A DNA stretch of 48,316 nt from Dehalococcoidia bacterium (GCA_015661155.1 JACVQK010000020.1:1-48316), one strand, 5' to 3'. Counted from the stretch's first letter, positions 34,585-43,114 are shown. Numbers and translations: made by a program. The notes: a model not told the origin generated them from the letters alone.

Positions 34585-34809
34585 CTACTTGGGAGACCCG
34601 TCGTCATCCACTATCCTGTAGCTCCCATCGATGATCTTCTTGCCTTTCGTGCTCGACGGACGCGCCTTCCCACGGCCCTTTCCGGTAACCCGAGAGGACA
34701 GAAAGAGAAATCTGGCGGCGACCAGGGCCAGCAGAAGCAGGGGCAGAACTCGAAAGAGGATACTTGCCCTACTTAGAGCCAGCAAAAACGGGGCCACCAG
34801 ACGCAGCAT
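34585..34809 (-). CDS. Small membrane-anchored protein upstream of the kinase
   Basis: A 74-residue frame with one long hydrophobic stretch (MLRLVAPFLLALSRASILF to LLLLALVAARFLFL, residues 1-37), then a basic Gly/Lys/Ser-rich linker and an acidic end KKIIDGSYRIVDDDGSPK. The arrangement (membrane helix, basic linker, YRIVDDD-like tail) is seen in small uncharacterised proteins. The ribosome binding site is weak. It is 72 bases upstream of the kinase gene and downstream of a plausible promoter, so cotranscription is likely. Function unknown; it may be non-coding. Confidence 0.45.
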   Translation of the reverse strand: MLRLVAPFLLALSRASILFRVLPLLLLALVAARFLFLSSRVTGKGRGKARPSSTKGKKIIDGSYRIVDDDGSPK

Positions 34810-34883
34810 GAAAAGCCCACCCTACCCTTTGGAGTCCTCGCGGGACGCCAAAAGACCTTTCGCCCGTACATCCTTAGTGGTAC

Positions 34884-34912
34884 ATTATACCCTGGGGAAG
34901 GGCAATTGAAAA
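34884..34912 (-). promoter_or_regulatory. Promoter for the small protein-kinase-ychF transcript
   Basis: On the minus strand TTTTCA (34912-34907), a 17-base spacer and a perfect TATAAT (34889-34884) are followed by ATG 34809 about 75 bases downstream. It lies in the gap between this leftward group and the divergent holA gene. Confidence 0.6.
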
Positions 34913-34936
34913 CGCATTTCCACCCCAGGAAAATCC

Positions 34937-35977
34937 ATGCTTCACATTTTCTATGGCGATGACGACTTCTCCATCCACGAGGCCCTGGAGCACCTGAAGG
35001 CAATGGTGCAGCCCCCGGACCTCCTGGATGCCAATGTAAGTCGGGCCCAGGTTTCATCCCTATCGCTACAGCAGCTCGTTGCCCTGTGCCATGCCGTGCC
35101 CTTTCTGGCGTCCCGCCGAATGGTCATCGTGGATGGCCTCCTGGCCCTGTTCGAGGATCGGAGGGCCCCCAGGGGAGGACGAGGTAGTCGAGGTAGTCAA
35201 GGAGAGGCGGCCAATACACCCTCTCCCTGGCTATCCCTCGACAAGCACATTCCCACCATGCCCCCTTCCACGGACCTGGTGCTGGTGGAGAGGGTCAGGA
35301 CCTTGAGAAAAGACAACGTCCTGCTGAAGCGACTATCTCCTCTTGGGCAGGTCACGGGCTTTCCCTCCTTGAGGGGCCAGGAGCTGGGCCGGTGGGTCGA
35401 GGAGAGGGCTGCCGAAAGGGGATGCTCCATCTCCAGAGGAGGGGTAAGGCTGCTGGCGGAGCTGGTGGGGGGAAACCTCTGGGCCATGAGCAGCGAGATA
35501 GAGAAGCTGTCCCTATACTGCCAGGGCCGCACCGTAGAGGCGGAGGATGTCTCGCTCCTGGTGAGTACTGCCATGGAGAAGACCATCTTCAACGCCGTGG
35601 ACGCCATCATGGAGGGACGGCACTCGGAGGCCCTCCGCGTCATAAGACGCCTTATGGAGGGAGGGGCCAGCGGCCCCTACATCGTGACCATGATAGCAAG
35701 GCAGGGGAGGCTTGTGCTGCTGTTCAAGGACATGGAGAGGAGGGGAGTCCCCCCGGGGCAGATGGGAACACGCCTGGGGCTATCCGCCGACTGGATGCTG
35801 AGGAGGGTGATGGGGCAGGGGAGACGCTACTCCCAGGCAGCCCTGGAGTCCCTGCACCGGGGGCTTCTGGAGACGGACCGGGCCATCAAGTCGGGCCAGA
35901 TTTCCGAGGAGTCGGTAGGAGAATTCTTGATAGAGGTGTTCACCCGCGTCTCCTTGGCCCAGAAAGCAGCCAGATAG
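34937..35977 (+). CDS. holA: DNA polymerase III delta subunit (HolA)
   Basis: HolA opens the sliding clamp as part of the clamp loader. The 346-residue protein follows the family plan: MLHIFYGDDDFSIHEALEHL at the start, VPFLASRRMVIVDGLL near residue 55, LVLVERVRTLRKDN, and the conserved helical part SISRGGVRLLAELVGGNLWAMSSEIEKLSLY, then TIFNAVDAIMEG and the C-terminal helical domain. A Gly/Arg/Ser-rich insert (APRGGRGSRGSQGEAA) lies near residue 80. Only CCAGGAAAA is present as a site. The gene is followed 8 bases later by a transporter gene in the same direction. Confidence 0.9.
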   Translation: MLHIFYGDDDFSIHEALEHLKAMVQPPDLLDANVSRAQVSSLSLQQLVALCHAVPFLASRRMVIVDGLLALFEDRRAPRGGRGSRGSQGEAANTPSPWLSLDKHIPTMPPSTDLVLVERVRTLRKDNVLLKRLSPLGQVTGFPSLRGQELGRWVEERAAERGCSISRGGVRLLAELVGGNLWAMSSEIEKLSLYCQGRTVEAEDVSLLVSTAMEKTIFNAVDAIMEGRHSEALRVIRRLMEGGASGPYIVTMIARQGRLVLLFKDMERRGVPPGQMGTRLGLSADWMLRRVMGQGRRYSQAALESLHRGLLETDRAIKSGQISEESVGEFLIEVFTRVSLAQKAAR

Positions 35978-35985
35978 CAGAAGGT

Positions 35986-37242
35986 ATGTTCTGGAAAGCC
36001 GCTGCCATCCTGGGTGTCACCTATCTGGGCATTGCCGTCACCCGCTTGCCCCGTGTCAACATCGACCGCCCCTCGGCCGCCTTCACCGGCGCTGTTCTCA
36101 TGGTGCTTCTCGGTGTCCTCTCCTTCGACGCAGCAGTGCGAGCCATCGACTTCAACACCATCGCCCTGCTCCTGGGCATGATGCTGCTGGTGGTGGTGCT
36201 GGAGAAGGAGGGGTTCTTCACCTATCTGGCAGCCTGCCTCATGGCCGTGGGCACTACGCCTCTCCGGCTGCTGACCGTCGTGATAGTGGCGACCGGCGTT
36301 CTCAGCGCCTTCCTGGTCAACGACGCGGTGGTTCTCCTGCTCACCCCGGTGATAGTGCGCGCGTGCCGCCTGCTGCGCACCAACCCGGTGCCTTACCTCA
36401 TCGCCGAGGCCATGGCCTCCAACATAGGCTCCGCCGCTACCATAGTGGGCAACCCTCAGAATATGCTCATTGGCATAAGCTCGGGCATCTCTTTTCCTCG
36501 CTTCTTCCTCCTGCTGGCCCCTGTGGCGGTAGCGGGATGCGTAGCCCTGGCCCTGGTGGTGTGGTGGTCATATCGGCACGAGTTCCGCAGTGGCCCCTTC
36601 GTCCCAGAGACGTCTCCGCTCAGGGAGTATGGGGAGAGACAGACCGGGGTGCCGCGTCGAGCGTTTCTCCTTCTCGTCCCAACCGTTATTGCCTTCTTCC
36701 TCTCCTCGGTCCTGGGCCTCAGTCTGCCCCTTATCGCCCTCACCGCCGGGGCGGCGGTGCTCCTGGTCAGCAGGGTGCGTCCGTCAGAGGTCCTTCGAGG
36801 TGTGGACTGGGTGCTGCTGCTGTTCTTCGCGGGTCTCTTCGTCGTTATCGGCGGCGCCCGCCATGCCGGGGTGCTGGATGCCCTTCTGGAGCCGATAAGC
36901 GTGACGCCGGGCCTGGGGGGTATCGTCTCCCTGCACCTGGTGAGCGCCGCCGTTAGCCAGGTGGTGAGCAACGTGCCTCTGACCATGCTGGTGATCCCGT
37001 TGATCGAGAGGGTTCAGGGAGAGGTGCTGTGGATCAGCCTGGCGGCGGGGGCCACCCTGGGGGGCAACGCGACCATCATCGGGGCTGTGGCCAACATCAT
37101 CGTGGTCGAGACGGCGGCCCGCGAGGGTGTGGCGGTGTCTTTCCGGGAGTTCTTGAGGGTGGGAATGGTGGTAACGCCTCTCACCCTGGTCATCTCCATG
37201 GGCATCCTGGCGCTGGAGTGGGCGCTTGGCGTGTTGTCCTAG
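35986..37242 (+). CDS. ArsB/SLC13-type ion transporter
   Basis: A 418-residue integral membrane protein of the ion transporter superfamily (ArsB, NhaD, SLC13/CitT). There are about eleven predicted helices. Family features are AFLVNDAVVLLLTPVIVRACR near residue 105, SNIGSAATIVGNPQNMLIGISSGISF near residue 145 and, in the second half, AAVSQVVSNVPLTMLVIP and GATLGGNATIIGAVANIIV near residues 325-370, the inverted-repeat partner motifs. ATG 35986 is preceded by AGAAGG. The substrate (arsenite, sodium/proton or dicarboxylate) cannot be told from sequence. It follows holA by 8 bases. Confidence 0.85.
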   Translation: MFWKAAAILGVTYLGIAVTRLPRVNIDRPSAAFTGAVLMVLLGVLSFDAAVRAIDFNTIALLLGMMLLVVVLEKEGFFTYLAACLMAVGTTPLRLLTVVIVATGVLSAFLVNDAVVLLLTPVIVRACRLLRTNPVPYLIAEAMASNIGSAATIVGNPQNMLIGISSGISFPRFFLLLAPVAVAGCVALALVVWWSYRHEFRSGPFVPETSPLREYGERQTGVPRRAFLLLVPTVIAFFLSSVLGLSLPLIALTAGAAVLLVSRVRPSEVLRGVDWVLLLFFAGLFVVIGGARHAGVLDALLEPISVTPGLGGIVSLHLVSAAVSQVVSNVPLTMLVIPLIERVQGEVLWISLAAGATLGGNATIIGAVANIIVVETAAREGVAVSFREFLRVGMVVTPLTLVISMGILALEWALGVLS

Positions 37243-37391
37243 CCCGCCGCAATCTTGAAGAGGCGTTGCTAAACGAGCCGCCACGCGGGGGGCTATAGCG
37301 GATTCGAGCCTGGCATTTGACATAATGTAGCATAGAATAAATGCTGAAAGCCGCACGGCGGGATATTCTCCCCCTGACCTTCAGCTTTCCC
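37243..37391. other. Gap between convergent genes, no gene seen
   Basis: About 150 bases after the transporter stop, before the repeat element. It is fairly AT-rich in the middle; TTGACA is followed by a TAGAAT/TAAATG stretch at poor spacing. GCTGAA and TTCAGC near 37345-37385 can pair. No gene is supported. Confidence 0.35.
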
Positions 37392-37612
37392 CTAGGAGGG
37401 TGTTGAAGAACCCTCTTCGACCATCCCCCTGCCCCCTTCCTGTCCAGGCAGGGCACGCCCTGCACCCACACTCTTCAGAGGTATTTATGGGCAGGTTGAA
37501 GACAGGGTCCGTGAGATGTGGGTCTGGGCTAAGCCCAGTCTGGGGGACACCCCCAGACCCCCGTCAAAGGGGCTTCGCCCCTCTGCACTCCCCTTTTTCA
37601 CCAGCCTGCTAG
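37392..37612. repeat. TA-flanked composite palindromic element, copy 4
   Basis: Left end CTAGGAGGGTGTTGAAGAAC, right end reversed CTAGCAGGCTGGTGAAAAAG. It contains, nested inside, a CCCACA...TGTGGG block (37451-37540, opposite orientation to the other copies) with the GCAGGGC/GCCCTGC hairpin, then CTGGGCTAAGCCCAG, the CTGGGGGACACCCCCAG hairpin and AGGGGCTTCGCCCCT. The right-end CTAG (37609-37612) forms the TAG stop of the minus-strand DppD-type gene. Confidence 0.85.
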
Positions 37613-38697
37613 CCGTAGGTGATCTCGTTGTAGCAGGCCACGCTGTGGCCGGGCTCTATCTCCCGCAGAGGGGGCTGGGGGCTGAGTCGGCAGACGTTGG
37701 TGGCTTTGGGGCACCGGGGCAGAAAGGGGCATAGGTCGGGGAGATCGATGGGGTCCGGGGTTGTGCCGCGTATGGAGCGGAGGGAGCGCTTCGGCTCGTC
37801 CAGCCGGGGGATGGTCTGCAACAGGGCCCAGGTGTAGGGATGATAGGGGCGCTGGAACAGGCTTGGCGTATCGGCATACTCTACCACCATGCCGGCGTAC
37901 ATGACGGCCACCTCCTTCGCCACCTGAGCGATGACCCCCATGTTATGGGTAATGATGATCATGGTGGAGTGCTTTTCGGCCCGTATCCGCTTGAGCCTGG
38001 CCAGTACGTCCGCCTGAATGGTCATGTCCAGGTTAGAGGTGGGCTCATCGGCGATGAGGACTTTTGGCTGCCAGGCCGTGGCCATGGCTATCATGGCCCG
38101 CTGGGCCATGCCGCCGCTAAGCTGGTGAGGGTATTGCTTGAAGATCGGCTCAGGCAGCTCCAACTCCCTCAGCAGGTCCATCGTCCGTGCCCTGGCTTCC
38201 ACATGGGACATGGTGCCAGAGGCTAAGCGGGGAGAGGAGAGAATCCCCTCTGTCTCTGCCAGTTCCCTGGCATCCCTGATGGACATGAGGCTGTGGGCCA
38301 AGAGGATCTCCATAATCTGGTCGCCGATGGTTTCGATAGGGTTGAGGGAGCCTCTGGCATCCTGGAATATCATGGCTATGTCCTTGCCCCGTACCCTCAG
38401 CAGCTCCTCATCGCCTATCTTCAGGAGGTCCCTGCCCTGGAAGTACACCCCACCCTCGACAGTCCTCCCTGGATGGGGAACCAAACGCAGCAGGGAGAGG
38501 GCCATCACCGACTTTCCCGCGCCGCTCTCGCCCACAACCCCCAGAACGCTATCCTCTTTCACAGAGAGACTCACCCCGTTGACCGCCTTCACCACACCCT
38601 CTCGGGTGTAGAAGTAGGTGTGAAGGTTCTCTATCCGGAGGACATCCGGCTTTTCCTCAGTCTTCACAGTGTTGTACTCATCTCTTTTTATCTTCAC
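37609..38697 (-). CDS. Oligopeptide/dipeptide ABC transporter ATP-binding protein (DppD/OppD type)
   Basis: The ATPase of a peptide-type importer. Visible motifs are Walker A GVVGESGAGKSVMALSLL, QDARGSLNPIETIGDQI (Q-loop region), the ABC signature QLSGGMAQRA, Walker B VLIADEPTSNLD and the switch His in IITHNMGV. The C-terminal oligopeptide domain has CPFLPRCPKATNVC and a later Cys (HSVACYNE), the pattern that binds an iron-sulfur cluster in DppD proteins. The start is uncertain: GTG 38697 (after GGTGGCAGGAT) is used, but TTG 38718 or GTG 38667 also fit. No permease, binding protein or DppF partner adjoins it, so it is an orphan. Its stop lies in a repeat end. Confidence 0.9.
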   Translation of the reverse strand: MKIKRDEYNTVKTEEKPDVLRIENLHTYFYTREGVVKAVNGVSLSVKEDSVLGVVGESGAGKSVMALSLLRLVPHPGRTVEGGVYFQGRDLLKIGDEELLRVRGKDIAMIFQDARGSLNPIETIGDQIMEILLAHSLMSIRDARELAETEGILSSPRLASGTMSHVEARARTMDLLRELELPEPIFKQYPHQLSGGMAQRAMIAMATAWQPKVLIADEPTSNLDMTIQADVLARLKRIRAEKHSTMIIITHNMGVIAQVAKEVAVMYAGMVVEYADTPSLFQRPYHPYTWALLQTIPRLDEPKRSLRSIRGTTPDPIDLPDLCPFLPRCPKATNVCRLSPQPPLREIEPGHSVACYNEITYG

Positions 38698-38794
38698 ATC
38701 CTGCCACCGCGAAGTCAAGGCGTGGGGTGGAATATCCCCACCATGCGGCTTTCAGGATAGATTCTGGCCTATAGTTATGTCAAATATGTGGAGG

Positions 38795-38840
38795 GTTATG
38801 TAAACTACCGATGTGGGGCTTTTTCGTAATATTACATAAC
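38795..38840. promoter_or_regulatory. Inverted repeat in an AT-rich upstream region of the DppD-type gene
   Basis: GTTATGTAA (38795-38803) is repeated inverted as TTACATAAC (38832-38840), and a further GTTATGT lies at 38774-38780. The surrounding 100 bases are much more AT-rich than the rest of the window. It is upstream of the leftward DppD-type gene and downstream of the hypothetical gene, so it may hold its promoter and an operator. This is inferred only. Confidence 0.4.
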
Positions 38841-38875
38841 ATGTATAGGGCGAATATACTAGCCGCTTTTCCACC

Positions 38876-39217
38876 TCACGACAGGGGCATGTAGCCCATT
38901 CCCTCGTTCCGCTCCTCTATGCCTCCCCTGTACACAAACTGTCCATGGGGTGTGGTCTTCCTGGCGCTTCCCTCGGAGAAGTCGAGGCGCACCGTTCCGC
39001 CATCGCACTCCACCGTCACCTCGTTGCCATGCCAGCTCAACACCCGCCGGGGACGGGTGTCTATGATATTGGCCTGCCCTACCTTGAAGCTCATCCACGG
39101 CTTGATGGAGCCCCCGCGCAGGGCGTCCTTTGCCTCCTGTGAATCCACGATGGTAAACTCCTGGGGAGTGCAACTGAAAAAAGGCCGGTGGGGCAGGTCC
39201 TGGTTCTCCAGGGTCAT
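38876..39217 (-). CDS. Hypothetical protein following hflX
   Basis: A 113-residue soluble protein starting [19 protein letters not shown] 39217 overlaps the hflX stop (ATGA), and GAAAGGAGCGCCC gives a good ribosome binding site, so translation is probably coupled. The composition is mixed alpha/beta: [53 protein letters not shown] and a Gly/Glu-rich tail ending in GYMPLS. No catalytic motif is visible; I do not recognise it. The beta-rich centre (about residues 45-82) might be a small beta-barrel. Confidence 0.7.
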   Translation of the reverse strand: MTLENQDLPHRPFFSCTPQEFTIVDSQEAKDALRGGSIKPWMSFKVGQANIIDTRPRRVLSWHGNEVTVECDGGTVRLDFSEGSARKTTPHGQFVYRGGIEERNEGMGYMPLS

Positions 39218-40467
39218 GGGCGCTCCTTTCTCGGGTCTTGGGGGTTTATCCAGAATCCCAGATCACGCTGGGGTTCCCTCAGATGCTCCAGCATCTCTCC
39301 GATGGCCGTGAGCAGGTGGTCCAGGCCCCATCCCTTGGCCGCGGATATGAGGACAGGGTATCCCTCTCCCCATCCTGATTTCAGCTCCTCGCCGTACCCC
39401 TCTTCCTGGTGGTCACCCGGCAGGAGGTCTATCTTGTTCAGGGCTAGAACACGGGGCTTGTCCTCCAGGTGGAGCTCGGCCAGCAACCTGTTCACGACCT
39501 GGACCTGCCCCTCAGCGTTTTGATGAGTTATGTCAATTACATGAAGGATTCCGTCGGCCTCCGCCAGCTCCTCCAGGGTCGCCCTGAAGGCGGCCACCAC
39601 GGTTGGGGGCAGCTTCTGGATGAATCCCACGGTATCGGTGAGAAGAAAGGAGCCCTTCTCTGGAAGTTCCACCTTCCTGGTGACGGGGTCCAGGGTGGAG
39701 AACAGCTTGTCCTCTGCCACCACATCCGCATCGCTGAGGGCGTTGAGAAGGGTGCTCTTTCCGGCGTTGGTGTATCCCACCAGGGCCACGATGGGTGTCC
39801 CCAGGCGCTTGCGGCGTTCACGGTAGAGGGCGCGATGCTGGCGCACCTCCTCTAGCTCTCGCTTGAGCCTCTGAATCTTGTTTCGGATGATGCGGCGGTC
39901 CGTTTCAAGCTGGGTCTCGCCAGGGCCCCGGGTGCCTATACCACCTCCCAGGCGCTCCAGATGGGCCCACTGGCCCACCAGCCGGGGCAGAAGGTACTCG
40001 TGCTGGGCCAGCTCCACCTGCAACCGCCCTTCGTGGGTCTGGGCTCGCCGGGCGAAGACGTCCAGGATGAGGGCGGTGCGGTCAATGACCTTTACCTTCA
40101 GGGTCTCCTCCAGGTTTCGCTGCTGCTTGGGGCTCAGCTCGTCATCGAATATGACCACATCAGCTTGCAGGTCGTCCCGCATGACCAGGACCTCTTCCAG
40201 CTTTCCCTTTCCCATGTAGGAGTTGGTGGGCCTCTCCAGTCGCTGGGTGAGGGTGCCAACCACCTGGGCACCTGCCGTGCGGGCCAGTTGCCCCAGCTCC
40301 TCCAGGGAGTCCTCCAGGGACCACAGACGGGGCTTGCCCCTGGTCTCCACTCCCACCAGGATAGCCCTTTCAGGGCGGGCTTTCGTGGATGCTGTGGTCT
40401 TGGGCGTAGCGGGGTACCTCCTTGGACTACCAGTCTTAGCAGGGTGCTGAAAAATCCTGTCGACCAT
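39214..40467 (-). CDS. hflX: Ribosome-splitting GTPase HflX
   Basis: HflX is an Obg-type GTPase that binds the large ribosomal subunit and rescues stalled ribosomes. Visible parts are the N-terminal domain ([80 protein letters not shown]), [19 protein letters not shown], then the G domain with [14 protein letters not shown] (G1), DTVGFI (G3) and NKIDLL (G4). No ATG, GTG or TTG lies between the element end and the conserved region in this frame. The only good start is ATG 40467, inside the repeat element, preceded by GAAGGGGG. The first 11 residues ([11 protein letters not shown]) would thus be element-encoded. Confidence 0.9.
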   Translation of the reverse strand: MVDRIFQHPAKTGSPRRYPATPKTTASTKARPERAILVGVETRGKPRLWSLEDSLEELGQLARTAGAQVVGTLTQRLERPTNSYMGKGKLEEVLVMRDDLQADVVIFDDELSPKQQRNLEETLKVKVIDRTALILDVFARRAQTHEGRLQVELAQHEYLLPRLVGQWAHLERLGGGIGTRGPGETQLETDRRIIRNKIQRLKRELEEVRQHRALYRERRKRLGTPIVALVGYTNAGKSTLLNALSDADVVAEDKLFSTLDPVTRKVELPEKGSFLLTDTVGFIQKLPPTVVAAFRATLEELAEADGILHVIDITHQNAEGQVQVVNRLLAELHLEDKPRVLALNKIDLLPGDHQEEGYGEELKSGWGEGYPVLISAAKGWGLDHLLTAIGEMLEHLREPQRDLGFWINPQDPRKERP

Positions 40468-40585
40468 CCCCCTAGCCCCCTTCCTGGCCAGGAAGGGGGC
40501 TGAAATTATATCTGGGGGCCACCCCCAGACCCCCGTCAAAGGGGCTTCGCCCCTCTGCACTCCCCATTTTCCAGCAGCCTGTTAG
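40436..40585. repeat. TA-flanked palindromic element, copy 5 (dapL/hflX junction)
   Basis: Left end TTAGCAGGGTGCTGAAAAAT, right end reversed CTAACAGGCTGCTGGAAAAT. Inside lie a perfect 28-base palindrome (arm AGCCCCCTTCCTGG, about 40479-40506), CTGGGGGCCACCCCCAG and AGGGGCTTCGCCCCT. The TTA at 40582-40584 is the TAA stop of dapL. The other side supplies the likely start codon and ribosome binding site of hflX. Confidence 0.85.
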
Positions 40586-41754
40586 GTTGGATCGGGGATG
40601 TGCCAGGATGCCAGGCGTGCCAGTCCCCTCTCCATCTGGTCGTCGGCGATGGTGAGGGACAGGCGGATGTACCCCTCGCCGTGCCTGCCGTAGCCGGCTC
40701 CGGGAGTGACCACGATACTCTTCTCCTCCAGCAGCAGCGTGGCGAACTCTCCCGACTTCCACCCCTGGGGCAGCTTGGCCCAGACATAGAGGCTGGCCCT
40801 GGGAACAGCCACCTCCAGCCCTATCCCTCGCAGGGTCGCCACCACCCTGTCCCTGCGCCGCTGGTAGATTCGGTTGTGCTCCTCAATGCACTCCTGGGGG
40901 CCTCGAAGGGCCTCTATGGCGGCGTACTGGATGGCCTGGGGTATGCCAGAGTCCAGGTTGGACTTGACCCTCATGAGGGCGTTGACCATCTGGGCGTTGC
41001 CTACCGCCATGCCGATGCGCCATCCCGTCATGTTGTAGCTCTTGGAGAGGGAGTGGAACTCCATTCCCACCTCTTTGGCCCCGGGCGTCTGGAGGAAGCT
41101 CCCTGGCCTGTATCCGTCGTAGGCCACCTCGGTGTACGGGGCATCGTGGAGCACTGGGACGCCGTACCGCCGGGCGAACTCCACCACCTTCTGGAAGAAT
41201 CCCTCGTCGGCCACTGCCCCTGTGGGGTTGTTGGGGTAGTTGAGCCACAGGGCCCTGGCCCTTCGCGCCACCTCCGGTGGGATGGCATCCAGGTCCGGGA
41301 GCCATCCGTTCTCCTCCAGGAGGGGCATCCAGTGGCACTGGCCCCCGGCGAAGAGGGTTCCTACGGAGTAGACGGGATAGCCGGGGTCTGGGACCAGGGC
41401 AATATCCCCGGGGTCGATGAAGCAGAGGGCGGCGTGGCCGATGCCCTCCTTGGCCCCTATGAGGGGCAGCACCTCCCTGTCCGGGTCCAGGGTCACCCCA
41501 AAGCGGCCCTCATACCAGTCGGCGATAGCCCGTCGCAGCTCCGGGAGGCCCTCGGTCTCCGGGTAGCGGTGATTAGGAGGGTCATTGCTTGCCTGGTGCA
41601 GGCGCTCCAGGATGTGGGAGGGGGTGGGGATGTCGGGGTCGCCGATGGCGAAGGTGACCACATCGGCACCCTCGGCCCGTTTACGGGCTATCTTGCGGCT
41701 GATCTCCACGAACAGGTAAGGCGGGAGCTGCTCTATGCGATTAGCGAATTTCAT
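40582..41754 (-). CDS. dapL: LL-diaminopimelate aminotransferase (DapL)
   Basis: DapL is a PLP enzyme that converts tetrahydrodipicolinate directly to LL-diaminopimelate, a short route to lysine and peptidoglycan. The 390 residues show RIEQLPPYLFVEISRKIARK at the N-terminus, FAIGDPDIPTPSHI, YPETEGLPELRRAIADWY, LNYPNNPTGAVAD, and the PLP lysine in FHSLSKSYNMTGWRIG. The ending YIRLSLTIADDQ is typical. It starts with ATG overlapping the upstream stop (ATGA). DapF encoded two genes upstream catalyses the next step, supporting the DapL assignment over other class I aminotransferases. Confidence 0.9.
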   Translation of the reverse strand: MKFANRIEQLPPYLFVEISRKIARKRAEGADVVTFAIGDPDIPTPSHILERLHQASNDPPNHRYPETEGLPELRRAIADWYEGRFGVTLDPDREVLPLIGAKEGIGHAALCFIDPGDIALVPDPGYPVYSVGTLFAGGQCHWMPLLEENGWLPDLDAIPPEVARRARALWLNYPNNPTGAVADEGFFQKVVEFARRYGVPVLHDAPYTEVAYDGYRPGSFLQTPGAKEVGMEFHSLSKSYNMTGWRIGMAVGNAQMVNALMRVKSNLDSGIPQAIQYAAIEALRGPQECIEEHNRIYQRRRDRVVATLRGIGLEVAVPRASLYVWAKLPQGWKSGEFATLLLEEKSIVVTPGAGYGRHGEGYIRLSLTIADDQMERGLARLASWHIPDPT

Positions 41755-42080
41755 CGTCTGTGCTGCTCCTTACCGTGAATCTTCGGTGTCATGAAAATCT
41801 CCCGCATGACCTCCACCACCCTCTCCCGGATCTGCCCTTCCCAGAACATCGCCATCAACGGTAAGTTCGCCTCCAACTTCACGTCCTTTTCCCCCACGAC
41901 CAGCCAGCCTGAAACGACAGCTCCCCTTGCCCTGAAGGAGAAGGTCAACCGGTTCTCCTTCCACTCCTGCCGGACATCAGTTACCTCCGAACCAAAGCGG
42001 GCTATCAGCGTGGAGCTGTGGGTCTTCAACTCCTCCTGGGCTAGGGCACTGGTGGTCCCGTGGGGAAAGACAACCTTCAT
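41751..42080 (-). CDS. PHA-granule-region family protein (PHA_gran_rgn-like)
   Basis: The 109-residue protein follows the plan of polyhydroxyalkanoic acid system proteins: an N-terminal helix after MKVVFPHGTTSALAQEELKT, then the WxxxxxxFxFxARGxxVxGxLxV-type beta sheet (EWKENRLTFSFRARGAVVSG) and KLEANLPLMAMFWEGQIRERVVEVMREIF. The family is small and poorly characterised; a link to granule storage is only by name. ATG 42080 follows GAGGAG. It lies 24 bases after dapF and overlaps dapL by 4 bases, so it is within the dapF-dapL operon. No PHA synthase gene is seen in the window. Confidence 0.65.
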   Translation of the reverse strand: MKVVFPHGTTSALAQEELKTHSSTLIARFGSEVTDVRQEWKENRLTFSFRARGAVVSGWLVVGEKDVKLEANLPLMAMFWEGQIRERVVEVMREIFMTPKIHGKEQHRR

Positions 42081-42104
42081 GAACTCCTCACCGTCATATC
42101 CCTT

Positions 42105-42953
42105 TCACCCATTCCACTCGCCCTCGAAGACCTCCTCCGCGGGGCCTTCCAGGTACACCTGCCCCCGGCCGTCCCAGGCGACGGTGAGGACGCCCCCAGG
42201 CAGAGTTATGTCAACTTCGTCGTCGGTGTAGTCGTGCAGCCGGGAGGCCACGGCGATGGCGCAAGACCCCGTGCCGCAGGCCAACGTCTCCCCCACCCCC
42301 CGCTCCCATACCCGCGCCGAGAGATGGCCCGGGTCTCCCACATTGACGATGGAGAAATTGACCTGATTGGGAAACAGAAGGTGGTGCTCCACCAGAGGCC
42401 CGATCAAGGGCAGGGGGAACTCCCCCACCGGCGCGTCCAGGAAGGCCACGGCATGGGGGTTGCCCATCCCAACGAAGGTCAGCCTCAGCTCCACGCCCTC
42501 GACCGTCAGGGGGTAGTCCAGCGCCGGCTCGTCGGAAGCGCCCCCTGGAAGGGCCACGGGAACCCTGTCAGGACGCAGCTCCGGCTTACCCATAGCCACC
42601 CGGGCCCGGATGACCCTGCCGTCGTGCCAAATGGGAACCAGGGCACGCACTCCCGCCAGGGTCTCCACCTCAAGGGGGCTCTCGCCGCGTCTTACGATTC
42701 CCCGCTCCAGGACGTACTTGGCCAGGCAGCGAATGCCGTTGCCGCACATCTCCGCCTCGGAGCCGTCGGGGTTGAACATGCGCATTCGCGTATGGGCCGA
42801 GCTGGAGGGTAGCACCAGGAGGATGCCGTCGGCTCCCACTCCCAGGCGGCGGTGGCACATGGCCCTGGCCAGGGAAGGCCAGTCGGCGTCGAGGTCCCGA
42901 GCGTCTATGAGGGCGTAATCGTTGCCCGCACCGTGCATCTTGGTGAACTTCAC
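42105..42953 (-). CDS. dapF: Diaminopimelate epimerase (DapF)
   Basis: DapF interconverts LL- and meso-diaminopimelate by a two-base mechanism using a cysteine pair. The 282-residue protein shows FTKMHGAGNDYALIDAR, the first Cys in FNPDGSEAEMCGNGIRCLA near residue 72, FVGMGNPHAVAFLD and the second Cys in GETLACGTGSCAIAVAS near residue 217. The GTG start follows TTAGGAGGAG, which begins directly at the end of the neighbouring repeat element. The open frame reads further into the repeat, but those residues have no family similarity. It is the first gene of dapF-PHA-like-dapL. Confidence 0.94.
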   Translation of the reverse strand: MKFTKMHGAGNDYALIDARDLDADWPSLARAMCHRRLGVGADGILLVLPSSSAHTRMRMFNPDGSEAEMCGNGIRCLAKYVLERGIVRRGESPLEVETLAGVRALVPIWHDGRVIRARVAMGKPELRPDRVPVALPGGASDEPALDYPLTVEGVELRLTFVGMGNPHAVAFLDAPVGEFPLPLIGPLVEHHLLFPNQVNFSIVNVGDPGHLSARVWERGVGETLACGTGSCAIAVASRLHDYTDDEVDITLPGGVLTVAWDGRGQVYLEGPAEEVFEGEWNG

Positions 42954-42964
42954 CGAGTCTCCTC

Positions 42965-43114
42965 CTAACAGGGTGTTAAAAACTCCTTCGACCATCCCCC
43001 TGGCCCCCTTCCTGGCCAGGAAGGGGGGAGAATTTGAATCTGGGGGACACCCCCAGACCCCCGCCAGAAGGGGCTTTGCCCCCTCTGGACTCCCCTTTTC
43101 CCGCATCCAGCTAG
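42965..43114. repeat. TA-flanked palindromic element, copy 6 (upstream of dapF)
   Basis: Left end CTAACAGGGTGTTAAAAACT, right end reversed CTAGCTGGATGCGGGAAAAG. Inside lie the CCCCCTTCCTGG palindrome (about 43006-43029), CTGGGGGACACCCCCAG and an AGAAGGGGC/GCCCCCTCT-like hairpin. This copy abuts the dapF ribosome binding site rather than a stop codon. Confidence 0.82.

Noticed and set aside
40468-40560. Longer N-terminus for hflX starting at 40560 ([10 protein letters not shown]...)
   Set aside because: Those residues come from the hairpin core of the repeat element and recur before dapF and others. They have no protein-like features.
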